A stretch of DNA of 64,000 bases from Planctomycetota bacterium (GTDB lineage Bacteria; Planctomycetota; Phycisphaerae; Phycisphaerales; Phycisphaeraceae), in contig JAJRRC010000039.1 in NCBI GenBank assembly GCA_024279865.1, positions 1-64,000 of the forward strand, read 5' to 3'. Shown here in pieces: positions 16,742 to 26,088 of the stretch (its first letter is position 1; every line of letters begins with the position of its first letter). The notes below the pieces were generated by a model. That model worked only from the letters and a program-made list of their open reading frames with translations. It was not told the DNA's origin and ran no database searches. A program made the translations under genes and the position numbers.

Positions 16742-17274
16742 TTACCCACCCATTTGCTGGATCACACGAGCCACAATTTGCTGAACCGCATCTTGATCCA
16801 CCTGAGGATTGGCACAGCCACCGGCGGGTGGATCAACGAGGCCATGCTCAGCAATGAGGCATTAAATCGAACGAGCAATCCCCTCAATATTTAATTCACT
16901 GGCAGCAGATTGATGCTGCCCTGGCTCATGGAAAAATAATACGGAGCGATCAACGCACCAGATCGAGCACCCAAGTCTGCATAGTAATTGAGCGTATCCA
17001 CAGTCAGATCAATATGCGATTCATACGCGCCAGCCAAGATCGGCACATCACGGCCACTGCGTTGGCTGACCTCGCAGTTAATTTCAATCACGCGGCGGCG
17101 TTCTTCGTAGGTCAACCGGGTAAATGCACCCGTCGAACCGTTGGGATACAACCCGTGAATTCCCTTGTCGATTAAAAATTCTAGAATGCTGCGAAGCTCC
17201 CCTTCATCAATGCTCCCCGCATCATTAAAGGGAATCATGTGAGGCGTGTAAATACCTTGAATCTGACCAGCCAT
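16742..17274 (-). pseudogene. Broken DapA/aldolase-family gene
   Basis: The first 122 residues fit the class I aldolase (DHDPS/NAL) family: G-I-Y-T-P-H-M-I-P-F-N, G-L-Y-P-N-G-S-T-G-A-F and P-I-L-A-G-A-Y-E-S, then stop soon after A-P-Y-Y-F-S-M-S-Q where a normal protein has about 170 residues more, with the Schiff-base lysine. Beyond the stop, in another frame, 16742-16854 encodes AEHGLVDPPAGGCANPQVDQ and a terminal amphipathic helix ending in Q-Q-M-G-G, which reads like the original C-terminus. So an internal deletion plus frameshift destroyed the gene. Confidence 0.7.
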
Positions 17275-17319
17275 ATCGGTCTTCCTTCGTACAATAAGAC
17301 AAGCCAGCTAATTTACCAG

Positions 17320-18027
17320 TTATGACTTGCAAGGATTTAACGTGAACGAAATTTTCTCTTGCGAAGTCTGAACACGCAACGTCAAAACATCGGTCAACGG
17401 CCAAGGGTCAAGCGTGAATCCCAAGCCTGCCTGCCGCCCCACGGACAGCGATGCTTGCGTCTCTCCAAAATCAAGACCCTCCCATGTCGCCCGCCAAGGA
17501 ATCGTGCCAAGCATCTGCAAACTCAGCCCATCAAAGAACGCTAACAACGACGCGGCAGCCATCAGAGAAACCGGTTCAATGCCAGCTTGATCGTCGGCAC
17601 TTCCCTTAGTCAATTGAGCGGTCTGTTGCTTAATACGACTTTCTAGTTCTTTGACAAAAAGACGTTCCACTTCACCACAATGCGAATGTTCGTGATAAAG
17701 CTTGCACGCGAATATGCTCACCAAAAGACCTGCAAACAAATCACGCTGGGCGACTCGGTCTAAACTGAGTTTCCAAATTTTAATATGCTGTTCGGAAGGC
17801 ATGTGCAGAAAATCGTATGGCCGACCCTGGGCATCAAGCATGGGGTGTTGATCCGCTTCTTCCCAACCATCATCATGATGGCCCGCAGCTAAAATCACCC
17901 GATCCCAATTCGCAGAACTGATCAATGAGGGCCGTTGCCAAGCGGCTGCGATCTGACGGCACATCTTGGCGTGATCCATTTGATGAACCAAACGCCAGCG
18001 GCACTGAGCATGAGGAAGAACAATCAT
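17320..18027 (-). CDS. DUF3891 family protein
   Basis: A 235-residue protein of the DUF3891 family. It shows Q-M-D-H-A-K-M-C-R-Q-I-A, A-G-H-H-D-D-G-W-E and Y-H-E-H-S-H-C-G, a set of histidines and aspartates like those of HD-type metal enzymes, but no activity is established that I know of. The ATG at 18027 has GAGGGGG nine bases upstream; it overlaps the region after the M3 peptidase stop, so argG, the peptidase and this gene form one operon. Confidence 0.8.
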   Translation of the reverse strand: MIVLPHAQCRWRLVHQMDHAKMCRQIAAAWQRPSLISSANWDRVILAAGHHDDGWEEADQHPMLDAQGRPYDFLHMPSEQHIKIWKLSLDRVAQRDLFAGLLVSIFACKLYHEHSHCGEVERLFVKELESRIKQQTAQLTKGSADDQAGIEPVSLMAAASLLAFFDGLSLQMLGTIPWRATWEGLDFGETQASLSVGRQAGLGFTLDPWPLTDVLTLRVQTSQEKISFTLNPCKS

Positions 18028-18040
18028 CAAATGCCCCCTC

Positions 18041-19744
18041 TTAAGACAACGTATTGAGTTCCTGTTGAACAGCCTCAATCAGCGGGCCAAGCGTCTCGAC
18101 CGTAAAATCGAATTGAATCCCTGCCACGTCGAATAATTCAGGCAACGGCCGCGACCCGCCCAACGCAAACGCACGTCGCAAATTCTTCAACGTCGTCTGA
18201 GGGTCTTGCTTAAACTGCTGCCAAATCTGAAGCGCGCCCAATTGAGCAATGCCATATTCAACATAATAAAACGGATAGTGAAAAATGTGGAGCTGAGCAT
18301 GCCAGCGAGCTTCGTGAGAAGCCTCGTGACCCGTCCAATCCACCACGCCACTGGAGAATCGATTGTAAACCTCCAGCCATGTGGCTGTCCGCGTCTGGGC
18401 ATCGGTCCTTTGCGTGGTATAAAGCTTCTGCTGAAAGCCATCGATGGTTGCCATCCATGGGAAAAACCGCAGGATGCCTTCGAACTGTTGTGCTTTGGCG
18501 CGGGCCGCGTCGGCGGCATCGTAGAACACGTCTAAATAATCGCAGCCGATCAATTCCATCGACATACTGGCGACTTCGCAAAACTCCAGCGGTGCATGAC
18601 GCGCAAACATCAAAGGTTCTTCGCAGGCTTCCATGTAATGAAACGCGTGACCTGCTTCGTGCAGCAAGGTTTCCACATCACGATGCGAACCTGCCGCGTT
18701 CATAAAAATAAACGGCTGACGAACCTGCTCCAGTGAACTTTGATAGCCGCCGGGACGCTTGCCAGGACGACTACCCAAATCCAAATTCCGTTCAGGCTTC
18801 AATTGTGAAAATTGCTCTGCAAGCTCGGGACTGACTTTCTCAAAAATCTTGCCCACGCCCGCCACCATGTCCATCGGACGCTGGGCATCAAATGGATTCA
18901 AAGGTGAACGCCCCTTTGGGTCCACCGCCAAGTCCCATGGACGTAGCGAGTCCACACCTAAATCTGCCTGACGCTGACGATCTAGCTCCACGACCCTCGG
19001 CACACAAACTTCTTCAATCGCATCGGCAAAATTCAAACAAGCCTCAGGCGTGTAATCAAACCGTTCCATGGCCTGCCATGTGTATTGACGATAGTCTGCC
19101 AAGTCCGCGTTTTGCGCCATCTTCGCACGCAACGCAAACATTTCATCAAACACATCGTCCATGGCTTTGCGGTCTTGAAGCCGCCGACTTGCAGCCAATT
19201 CCCACGCATCTTGACGAACTTGACGGTCGGTCTGTTCGCCGAATCGAGCGAGTTGTTGGAGGGTTAATTGCTTGCCTTGAAATTCGACCAGCATATCGCC
19301 ACAGAGCTTACCGTACTGGGTCGTGAGCTGGGTGATCTGCGTTTGCAGCGGAATGTTCTCCTCACGATAGAGGGCCACCTCCGTCTCCCATTGCCGAACC
19401 AGTTGACGGTACTTGGGCGCGGTCTGTGCCAAAGCGTCCACATGGCCACAAGCGAGCATTTTCTTTTGACATGCAAAGTCCAACGGCTTGATCTTGGGAA
19501 TAATCTCACCGACAAACTGGAGATACCGTTTTTCAATGGCCTCGTCATCGGTGTGACAGCTATGCTCAATTTGCCGACGTGATCCATATTCAGAAACCAC
19601 ACAGGCAAAATCAGAATAATCCGCGAGCCAATCTTCAAGTGTTTGGAGAGAGTCGATATCCCGGTCGAGCAATTGTTGATACAACGGCTCAAGCTGCTCG
19701 AAATCGGAACAATCCAAATCTACAGGGGCAAACAAATTCGCCAT
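18041..19744 (-). CDS. M3-family oligoendopeptidase (PepF-like)
   Basis: A 567-residue zinc peptidase. The zinc site is L-L-H-E-A-G-H-A-F-H-Y with the third ligand in the E-x-x-S-M motif (F-C-E-V-A-S-M-S-M-E). A coiled N-terminal half and the C-terminal F-Y-Y-V-E-Y-G-I-A-Q-L-G are those of oligoendopeptidase F. It should degrade short peptides in the cytosol. The stop of argG and this start overlap as TAATG, which indicates translational coupling, so the ATG at 19744 is the true start rather than 19774. Confidence 0.9.
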   Translation of the reverse strand: MANLFAPVDLDCSDFEQLEPLYQQLLDRDIDSLQTLEDWLADYSDFACVVSEYGSRRQIEHSCHTDDEAIEKRYLQFVGEIIPKIKPLDFACQKKMLACGHVDALAQTAPKYRQLVRQWETEVALYREENIPLQTQITQLTTQYGKLCGDMLVEFQGKQLTLQQLARFGEQTDRQVRQDAWELAASRRLQDRKAMDDVFDEMFALRAKMAQNADLADYRQYTWQAMERFDYTPEACLNFADAIEEVCVPRVVELDRQRQADLGVDSLRPWDLAVDPKGRSPLNPFDAQRPMDMVAGVGKIFEKVSPELAEQFSQLKPERNLDLGSRPGKRPGGYQSSLEQVRQPFIFMNAAGSHRDVETLLHEAGHAFHYMEACEEPLMFARHAPLEFCEVASMSMELIGCDYLDVFYDAADAARAKAQQFEGILRFFPWMATIDGFQQKLYTTQRTDAQTRTATWLEVYNRFSSGVVDWTGHEASHEARWHAQLHIFHYPFYYVEYGIAQLGALQIWQQFKQDPQTTLKNLRRAFALGGSRPLPELFDVAGIQFDFTVETLGPLIEAVQQELNTLS

Positions 19745-20979
19745 TAACGGCCTACTTTCTGTTTGTGGCCACAAACCTGCATCGGCAAGCCGAACAGATC
19801 AATAAAGCCTCGCGCAGCGGTAATGTCGTAGCCGTCCATCGCAAAGCTCGCAAGGTCGGTGTCGTAAAGACTCTTGGGAGATTGGGATTCAATCGCCATC
19901 GCGCGTCCCTTGTAAAGCTTAAGGGTCACTTTGCCGGTGACGACTTTATTGGCGTGGGTCATAAACGCATCCAGTGCTTCACGCAGTGGGTGGAACCACT
20001 GGCCGTAGTAGGTCAGTTCTGCATAGCGTTGGGCCAACTGCTGTTTGTAGTGATACATTTCACGTTCGAGGCAAAGCTGTTCGAGCGCTTTGTGAGCTTC
20101 GTAGAGAATCGTTCCGCCTGGGGTTTCATAGACGCCGCGACTTTTCATGCCGACGAGTCGGTTTTCGGTCAACACGATTTGGCCCACGGCATGACGACCG
20201 CCAATTTCGTTGAGATGGGCGATAAGGTCATGGGCTGCCATCTTTTTACCGTCAACAGCAATGGGAGTGCCTGCTTTAAATTGCACTTCAATATTCTGCG
20301 GCTTGTTGGGCGCTTTTTCCACTGGCACAGAAATTACCAAGCAGTGCTTCCAATTGGGCTCGCACGCGGGGTCTTCGATTTCAGCACCTTCATGGCTGAT
20401 ATGCCAAAGGTTGCGGTCACGGCTATAGATTTTCTTTTTGCTCTGATCAATTGGAATCTTGTGCTTCAGGGCATAGTCCACAGCCGTCTCGCGGTCGGTG
20501 AGACCTGACTCTAAAAAGGCGGGGTCTTTCCATGGGCTGATAATTTGTAGCTTGGGATTGAGCGCTTTGTACGTCAATTCAAAACGCACCTGATCATTGC
20601 CCTTGCCCGTCGCGCCATGGCCCACCGCGTCGGCCCCGGTCTGCTTGGCGACGAGAACCTGGTGCTTGGCAATCAACGGCCGAGCGATGCTGGTTCCCAA
20701 CAAATAATCACTTTCATAAATCGCATGCGCACGCAACAACGGCCAGCAATACTGCTCTGCAAATTCTTTGCGAAGATCCTTGACGATCACTTCGTCAGCA
20801 CCGCTGGCGTAAGCTTTCTTTTCAATACCTTTGAGTTCATCACCTTGGCCGAGTTCCGCGGCAAATGCCACAAGCTTCACGCCGGGATAACGCTCTTTGA
20901 GCCAAGGTAAAATGACCGAGGTGTCCAGACCGCCAGAATAGGCGAGCACGATTTTTTTGGGAGGCTTAGAAGATGCCAT
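19744..20979 (-). CDS. argG: Argininosuccinate synthase (ArgG)
   Basis: ArgG joins citrulline and aspartate with ATP in arginine synthesis. The 411-residue protein has the ATP pyrophosphatase loop A-Y-S-G-G-L-D-T-S near its N-terminus, G-H-G-A-T-G-K-G-N-D-Q-V-R-F-E and Y-G-x-W-F-x-P-L-R-E in the C-terminal domain. The start at 20979 (MASSKPPKK) is preferred to 21012. It leads an operon with the M3 peptidase and the DUF3891 gene. Confidence 0.95.
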   Translation of the reverse strand: MASSKPPKKIVLAYSGGLDTSVILPWLKERYPGVKLVAFAAELGQGDELKGIEKKAYASGADEVIVKDLRKEFAEQYCWPLLRAHAIYESDYLLGTSIARPLIAKHQVLVAKQTGADAVGHGATGKGNDQVRFELTYKALNPKLQIISPWKDPAFLESGLTDRETAVDYALKHKIPIDQSKKKIYSRDRNLWHISHEGAEIEDPACEPNWKHCLVISVPVEKAPNKPQNIEVQFKAGTPIAVDGKKMAAHDLIAHLNEIGGRHAVGQIVLTENRLVGMKSRGVYETPGGTILYEAHKALEQLCLEREMYHYKQQLAQRYAELTYYGQWFHPLREALDAFMTHANKVVTGKVTLKLYKGRAMAIESQSPKSLYDTDLASFAMDGYDITAARGFIDLFGLPMQVCGHKQKVGR

Positions 20980-21235
20980 AATTGAAGGGTTCCTATTGAA
21001 ATAATTTTGCAAAGCACAATTAGGATACCAGCCACGGAAAATCCCGGCAAAACAGGTCCGGGGCTTGATCCTATCTGTAGATCAGCTAGTATCTTTCTTC
21101 TGTGCTGCGTTTGGCCAAAAGGCCAGGCATTGCAAAATTGGCGTAACCCACTGATAACTCAAGGCTACGCACAAAACTGGAACACAAAAACCAATTTAAA
21201 TTGGTGCAAACCCCTAGACAAAGGAACTTTTTCCC

Positions 21236-21847
21236 ATGGCCGAACAAGTCGCAACAAACATCACTTGGCACGAAGGCGACGTCACCGCTGAAGAACGCCG
21301 AGCCAACATGAACCAAACAGGCTGCACCATCTGGATGACCGGTCTGTCCGCCAGCGGTAAAAGCACCATCGCAGTGGTTCTCGAACAAGTCCTCCTCCAA
21401 CGTGGCAAGCATGCTTACCGTCTCGATGGCGACAACGTGCGGATGGGCCTCAACAAAAACTTGGGCTTCAGCGCTGATGATCGTGCTGAAAACATTCGTC
21501 GCATCGGCGAAGTCTCCAAGCTCTTCGCTGACGCAGGCGTGATCTGCATCGCCAGCTTCATCAGCCCTTACGTGGCCGACCGTGACGCAGCCCGCGCGTT
21601 GCATGACGATAGCAACTTGCCGTTCTTCGAAGTTTTTGTCAATCCTCCCCTCTCCGCCTGCGAAGAGCGTGACCCCAAAGGACTCTACAAAAAAGCCCGT
21701 GCTGGCGAAATCAAAGGCTTTACCGGCATTGACGATCCATACGAAGAACCCAAGAATCCTGAACTGCTCCTGCCCACCCATGAGCTGAGCGTGGAACAGG
21801 CAACCGAAAAAATCTTAGAACTCCTCGAAGCCAAGGGCATCATCTAA
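21236..21847 (+). CDS. cysC: Adenylylsulfate kinase (CysC)
   Basis: CysC phosphorylates APS to PAPS. The 203-residue protein has the Walker A loop G-L-S-A-S-G-K-S-T (36-44), [14 protein letters not shown] and [19 protein letters not shown]. It is complete and single, with AAAGGAAC upstream and a strong terminator downstream. PAPS can serve sulfation as well as assimilation, which is of interest given the sulfatase at 15250, but no sulfotransferase is near. Confidence 0.95.
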   Translation: MAEQVATNITWHEGDVTAEERRANMNQTGCTIWMTGLSASGKSTIAVVLEQVLLQRGKHAYRLDGDNVRMGLNKNLGFSADDRAENIRRIGEVSKLFADAGVICIASFISPYVADRDAARALHDDSNLPFFEVFVNPPLSACEERDPKGLYKKARAGEIKGFTGIDDPYEEPKNPELLLPTHELSVEQATEKILELLEAKGII

Positions 21848-21957
21848 GACCCCGACCCCCGGACCCCCCGGACCCCCGGGGCGGGAAGTTTTCTTTTGGT
21901 ATTGCCTAGCTTGCTGGGATACCGATAGAAAATTTCCACGACATTTGTTTTAATCAA

Positions 21958-21996
21958 GCCCACGGATGGTTACCGCCTCCGTGGGCTTGTTTTTTG
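21958..21996 (+). terminator. Rho-independent terminator of cysC
   Basis: GCCCACGGA and TCCGTGGGC pair around an 11-base loop and are followed by TTGTTTTTTG. Upstream, 21856-21880 is a C/G-rich stretch with CCCCCGG repeats related to the poly-C motif. The rest of 21848-22181 has the 19-base repeat at 22055 and short imperfect tandem repeats of CTGATAACTT before the PHP gene. Confidence 0.85.
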
Positions 21997-22054
21997 TCAA
22001 CCCAGCGGGTATTTCATATCCTGTAGTAAGAGAGAAAGTTTGGCTGACGCAAAA

Positions 22055-22073
22055 GTGCATCACACGCTCTAGA
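22055..22073. repeat. 19-base repeat GTGCATCACACGCTCTAGA, copy 1
   Basis: An exact copy of this sequence lies at 57035-57053, and shorter relatives occur near 7840 and 7976. It is outside genes here. At 57035 it overlaps the stop codon of the E2-like gene. Confidence 0.55.
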
Positions 22074-22181
22074 ACACCCCAAACCCAAACATGCAGTCAA
22101 GAGAAGTTCTCTCCCTTTGCTCCCTCTTCTCTTACTGACAACTGATAGCTGATAACTTAAAACAACTGATAACTTAAAAAA

Positions 22182-23063
22182 ATGACTTTTGTCGACCTAC
22201 ATACCCACAGCACCGCATCCGACGGCACCGTCCACCCACGCGAACTAGCCCAACTGGCCAAAGACGCAGGACTTGCCGCCATCGCGCTCACCGACCACGA
22301 TACCACCGTCGGCCTCCCACCTTGCAATCAAGCATGCCAAGAGGTCGGAATTGAATTTGTCCCAGGAATTGAAATATCAACCGACCCGGGGCCACGCATA
22401 AATACCGATGGCATCGAACGACGACGAGGCACGCTGCACCTGTTGGGATTGTTTATTCGACATGACGATGAGAAACTCGCCCAAGTGGCTGATCGAATGA
22501 GAAAAGCCCGTGACAGCCGCAATCCCGCAGTCATTGCCAAGCTTCAGGAATTGGGCGTTCGCATTGAATATGAAGAAGTCCTCAAACTCGCCCGTGAGCA
22601 AAACACCAAAATTATCGGACGGCCACACATCGCCCAAATCCTCGTTCAAAAAAGCTACGCCAAGTCCATTACCGATGCCTTTACCAAATATCTTAAATTT
22701 GGCTGCCCCGCCTTTGTCAGGCGTAACTACCTCTCACCCCAGCAAGCCATCGATGCCATTCACCATGCAGGCGGCTTAGCCATCCTCGCCCACCCGGTGC
22801 AACTGGTAATGCCCGACCCCGATGAACTTGAATACGCCATCGCCAAGCTCAAAGAACTGGGCCTTGACGGCCTCGAAGCCCGCCACAGTGATCACACCCC
22901 CGCTCAAGTCCGTCAATACGAAGCTTTGGCAGACCGCTTTGACCTGCTCACCTCCGGCGGCAGTGATTTTCATGGCCACCGCAAACCCATCGAAATTGCC
23001 AGTCAAAATGTGCCTTATGCTGTTTATAAAAAACTCAAACAGGCTCACGAACAACGAAAATAA
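22182..23063 (+). CDS. PHP-domain phosphoesterase (RNase AM/TrpH-like)
   Basis: A 293-residue protein with the PHP metal motifs: D-L-H-T-H-S-T-A-S-D-G (first two histidines), L-T-D-H-D-T, V-P-G-I-E-I-S, G-R-P-H-I-A, I-L-A-H-P and G-S-D-F-H-G. This matches the YciV/TrpH group, which hydrolyses 3',5'-bisphosphonucleotides and trims RNA 5' ends. No ribosome binding site is evident before the ATG, which follows an A-rich stretch. Confidence 0.88.
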   Translation: MTFVDLHTHSTASDGTVHPRELAQLAKDAGLAAIALTDHDTTVGLPPCNQACQEVGIEFVPGIEISTDPGPRINTDGIERRRGTLHLLGLFIRHDDEKLAQVADRMRKARDSRNPAVIAKLQELGVRIEYEEVLKLAREQNTKIIGRPHIAQILVQKSYAKSITDAFTKYLKFGCPAFVRRNYLSPQQAIDAIHHAGGLAILAHPVQLVMPDPDELEYAIAKLKELGLDGLEARHSDHTPAQVRQYEALADRFDLLTSGGSDFHGHRKPIEIASQNVPYAVYKKLKQAHEQRK

Positions 23064-23078
23064 ATTTGGGAAGCGCAT

Positions 23079-23109
23079 AAAAAAAGCTGGGGTTTCGAAA
23101 AACCCCAGC
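23079..23109 (-). terminator. Terminator of tRNA-Tyr
   Basis: On the minus strand GCTGGGG and CCCCAGC pair around TTTTTCGAAA, followed by seven T. It lies directly downstream of the tRNA gene. Confidence 0.85.
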
Positions 23110-23111
23110 AA

Positions 23112-23194
23112 TGGGCGCGGTTGGATTCGAACCAACGAAGGCATAAGCCAACAGATTTACAGTCTGCCCCGTTTGACCACTCCGGCACACACCC
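23112..23194 (-). tRNA. tRNA-Tyr (GTA)
   Basis: The cloverleaf is complete: acceptor GGGTGTG with CGCGCCC (two G-U pairs), anticodon loop CTGTAAA with GTA, a long variable arm (GGCTTATGCC) as expected for a class II tRNA, and T-arm GTTGG-TTCGAAT-CCAAC. CCA is not encoded. It lies alone between the convergent PHP gene and the divergent glycosyltransferase. Confidence 0.95.
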
Positions 23195-23292
23195 GACTGA
23201 GCCTAGAAATTCTACCGAATTTGAATTGAAAATCAACTCTCCCAAACCTTTTTTTTAACCTTTGACATTGTATTCTTCTGGAGAAGGTCAAT

Positions 23293-24510
23293 TTGCCGAT
23301 AAAAACAGCAATGCCTAACGATTCTGTTGAACTGGTGATTTTTTCTGACGATTGGGGCAAGCACCCTTCAAGCTGTCAACATCTAATCCAACACCGACCC
23401 CGTCACCATCAAATTCTCTGGGTCAATACCCTGGGCACACGCATGCCTCGCCTGTGCGTTGCAGACTTCAAAAAAATCCTAACCCGACTCACCCAATGGC
23501 TCCCCCCCCCCGGAAGTTTGTCCCGGAAAAATCCATCTACTGCCGAAGCTACTCAAACGTCTACTTCAAAGACCTCGGACGCGTCTTCCGAATCACAAAA
23601 ACCCGTGCGGGTGATTTCCCCACGCATGTATCCGGGCTTTCGTACCCACTGGCAACGCAAACTCAATGCCCGATGGATCAGTCGTCAGGTCAATGCCGCG
23701 TTGGGTCCACGCAAGACTGGCATCCGCCGCATCGTCATTGCCACCATCCCCATCGTGGCGGACTTGGTGGGCAAGCTGGACGTGGATCGGTGGGTTTATT
23801 ACTGCGTGGATGATTTTTCGGTTTGGCCTGGCCTTGATAGCCAAGTCATGCAAGAAATGGAAGGCAATCTCGTTCAGCATATGGACGAAGTGATTGCTGT
23901 TTCTCAAACACTCAAGCAACGTCTCAACGCAAACCATCTATTGACCCATGGCATTGATTTGCCGCACTGGCGTCAACCCGCCGATGCCACACGGAACAAT
24001 CCTTCTTGGGCAGAGGACCGAAGTGAGCCTATCTTTTTATTCTGGGGATTGATTGATCAACGTCTGGATTTGTCTTGGTGTGAAGCACTTTCAAAGCGGG
24101 GGCGTTTGGTTTTGGTTGGACCAACTCAATCGCCGGACTCTGCCTTGAGTCAATTCGCCACGTTGGCGGGACCTGCTTCGTATGCGGAGTTACCTCAGCT
24201 TGCCCAGGCTGCGGATGTGTTGGTCATGCCTTATGCGGATTTGCCGGTAACGCGAGCGATGCAGCCATTGAAGTTCAAGGAGTACCTTGCCACAGGCAAG
24301 CCGGTGGTGGGCCGTTGTTTACCGGGGGTAGTGAATTGGGCCGATGCCGCGGATTTAGTGCAGACAGCCGAGGCATGTGTTGATGCTGCTGTTGGCCGGG
24401 CGGCAGAAGGGTTAACCGAATCTCAACAGGTTGCCCGTCAGCGTTTGGAACAGGAAACCTGGGCACACAAAGCGACCCTTTGGATGCCTTGGTTAGAAGC
24501 GGAGAAATAG
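23293..24510 (+). CDS. Glycosyltransferase, GT-B fold (family 4/1-like)
   Basis: About 405 residues. The pattern is that of GT-B enzymes: an N-terminal half with I-P-I-V-A-D-L-V-G and W-V-Y-Y-C-V-D-D-F-S-V-W-P-G, and a C-terminal half with L-P-Q-L-A-Q-A-A-D-V-L-V-M-P-Y, K-F-K-E-Y-L-A-T-G-K-P-V-V. This resembles UDP-galactopyranose/mannose transferases of polysaccharide clusters. The TTG at 23293 has GGAGAAGG five bases upstream and is preferred; ATG 23311 is the other choice. A ten-C run followed by GGAAGTTT (23502-23518) lies inside the gene and encodes P-P-P-G-S, part of a Ser-rich insert (residues ~70-100) not expected in the family. Confidence 0.82.
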   Translation: MPIKTAMPNDSVELVIFSDDWGKHPSSCQHLIQHRPRHHQILWVNTLGTRMPRLCVADFKKILTRLTQWLPPPGSLSRKNPSTAEATQTSTSKTSDASSESQKPVRVISPRMYPGFRTHWQRKLNARWISRQVNAALGPRKTGIRRIVIATIPIVADLVGKLDVDRWVYYCVDDFSVWPGLDSQVMQEMEGNLVQHMDEVIAVSQTLKQRLNANHLLTHGIDLPHWRQPADATRNNPSWAEDRSEPIFLFWGLIDQRLDLSWCEALSKRGRLVLVGPTQSPDSALSQFATLAGPASYAELPQLAQAADVLVMPYADLPVTRAMQPLKFKEYLATGKPVVGRCLPGVVNWADAADLVQTAEACVDAAVGRAAEGLTESQQVARQRLEQETWAHKATLWMPWLEAEK

Positions 24511-24580
24511 CGGCAAGGATCGTTACTTCCTTTTGGAGAAGGACGTCTGCAAGATAACTTCTGTAATCAATTTCCCGGGG

Positions 24581-24598
24581 AAAACTTCCGGGGGGGGG
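24581..24598. repeat. Poly-G motif ACTTCCGGGGGGGGG
   Basis: One of six near-identical copies of ACTTCC followed by nine or more G (or its complement). Other copies are at 23502, 29098, 38601, 53979 and 62811. It lies between the glycosyltransferase and nusG. Confidence 0.7.
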
Positions 24599-24631
24599 TT
24601 AACTCACGAAGCCCAATGTCGCATCTGATAA

Positions 24632-24660
24632 GAATCCGACTCTTCGGCGTTGGGGAAAAA
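24632..24660. repeat. Hairpin repeat GAATCCGACTCTTC, copy 2 (shortened)
   Basis: GAATCCGACTCTTCGGCGTTGGGG; the inner loop and one arm of the hairpin are missing compared with copies 1 and 3. It lies 34 bases after the poly-G motif. Confidence 0.65.
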
Positions 24661-24701
24661 CGCGTCGTTTTACATTGATCTTTTTAACAGATCGTTCATC
24701 C

Positions 24702-24742
24702 CATAAAAAAAACGCACAAGCGGCTAGCTCATGCGTTTTTTT
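24702..24742. terminator. Bidirectional terminator between nusG and the glycosyltransferase
   Basis: AAAAAAACGCA and TGCGTTTTTTT pair around CAAGCGGCTAGCTCA, giving T-runs in both directions. It closes the tuf-nusG block on the minus strand and the glycosyltransferase gene on the plus strand. Confidence 0.8.
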
Positions 24743-24775
24743 GTTTAGCTTTTAATTGTGATTGGTAAAAAAGGT

Positions 24776-25501
24776 TTACTCGTCGACTTTTTCGATCAAC
24801 CAGTATTCCAGTTCGACGGGGGTGGCGCGGCCAAAGATCATGACGATCACGCGAACCTTGCCTTGATCGGGCAAAAGCAGGTCCACGGTACCTTCCATGT
24901 TCTCGAAGGGACCTTCCATAATCTTGATGTTGTCCCCTTTTTGGAACTCCATCTTGACTTCTGGCTGCTGTTCGGCAGGCATGGAAGCTTGCTGCATTTT
25001 TTCGATTTCAGGGACCGACATCGCTGCAGGTCTGCCAGCGGTTCCGATAAAATCGCCCACGCCTGTGGTTTCCTTGATCAAGAAAAAGACATCCTGAGGG
25101 ATACGGCCATCTTCTTCAAGTCGCATTTCCACAAAGACGTAGCCGGGATACAGTTTCTTTTCAAAGATGCGTTGTTTGCCACCTTTGATGGTTTTCTGTT
25201 TTTCGGTAGGCACTAAAATTCGATTGACCAAGTGAGGCAGGTCTTCGATTTTAATTTTTCGTAAGAGTGTTTCTCGAACGGAATCTTCTTTATTGGAAGC
25301 TACGCGAAGAACAAACCAGTTCATACCCGGGGTAATCAAGGGTTCTTCGTCGGATTCCTCGGACGTTTGAGGAGCTTCATCCGCCACGGCTTCGTCAACG
25401 ACTTCATCGACAGAAGCTTCGGGCGTATTTTCAGTGGAAGCTTTTGGGGTGGATTCCTGCTCAGCAGCTTCTTGTTGTGTCAATTCCTGATCTTCGGACA
25501 T
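24776..25501 (-). CDS. nusG: Transcription termination/antitermination factor NusG
   Basis: NusG binds RNA polymerase and modulates pausing and Rho. The 241 residues contain an acidic leader of ~58 residues (many Glu, Ala, Thr), the NGN domain (N-W-F-V-L-R-V-A-S-N-K-E, Y-P-G-Y-V-F-V-E-M) and the KOW domain (F-Q-K-G-D-N-I-K-I-M-E-G-P-F-E-N-M-E-G). The acidic leader is longer than in E. coli and is an unusual point. It is the last gene of the block; rplK does not follow, as it does in many bacteria. Confidence 0.95.
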   Translation of the reverse strand: MSEDQELTQQEAAEQESTPKASTENTPEASVDEVVDEAVADEAPQTSEESDEEPLITPGMNWFVLRVASNKEDSVRETLLRKIKIEDLPHLVNRILVPTEKQKTIKGGKQRIFEKKLYPGYVFVEMRLEEDGRIPQDVFFLIKETTGVGDFIGTAGRPAAMSVPEIEKMQQASMPAEQQPEVKMEFQKGDNIKIMEGPFENMEGTVDLLLPDQGKVRVIVMIFGRATPVELEYWLIEKVDE

Positions 25502-25528
25502 AATCCTGATCCCTCTCTTGTGTGCGAA

Positions 25529-25939
25529 TTAGCCGCCAGCATCCAAAATCCCGATAATATTAAACAATCGGAAGAAGCCAATGTTAATCAGCGTTAAAAA
25601 GATGGCAATCAATGCGGTTCCGCAGATCACCACCCAAGTAGACCCCACAAGCTCTCGCTGTGTTGGCCAATTCACTTTACGCATTTCTGATTCAGTAGCG
25701 ATCATAAAGTCCACGATTCGAGGCTTGTTCAAAACCCAGAACAAGATCCCACCACCACCAAGTCCGATGGCAATTGCAACCACCGCTTGAACGGTGCTGC
25801 GAGTGCTGTCATCGACAATGACGCCTTCGAGTTCAGCCCATGCCCAAACTAGGCCAGAAGCAAGCAGCACCCCGGCACCAATCGCGCTGAGCATGCGAGT
25901 CCAATACCCTTGACCTGATTTGTAAATTGACAATGCCAT
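25529..25939 (-). CDS. secE: Protein translocase subunit SecE
   Basis: A 136-residue SecE with two extra N-terminal helices. The conserved amphipathic part is S-E-M-R-K-V-N-W-P-T-Q-R-E-L-V-G-S-T, followed by the essential transmembrane helix WVVICGTALIAIFLTLIN. Two hydrophobic helices precede it (~17-37 and ~50-67), so this is a three-helix SecE, as in E. coli. Position between tRNA-Trp and nusG is the classic one. Confidence 0.93.
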   Translation of the reverse strand: MALSIYKSGQGYWTRMLSAIGAGVLLASGLVWAWAELEGVIVDDSTRSTVQAVVAIAIGLGGGGILFWVLNKPRIVDFMIATESEMRKVNWPTQRELVGSTWVVICGTALIAIFLTLINIGFFRLFNIIGILDAGG

Positions 25940-25979
25940 GGATGTGTACCAACTTAAAAAGCCTGTTTCAAACCAAAAA

Positions 25980-26052
<73 letters not shown>

Positions 26053-26088
26053 ATCACCGAACCGGTGGATGCAAGACCCACGGGCCCT

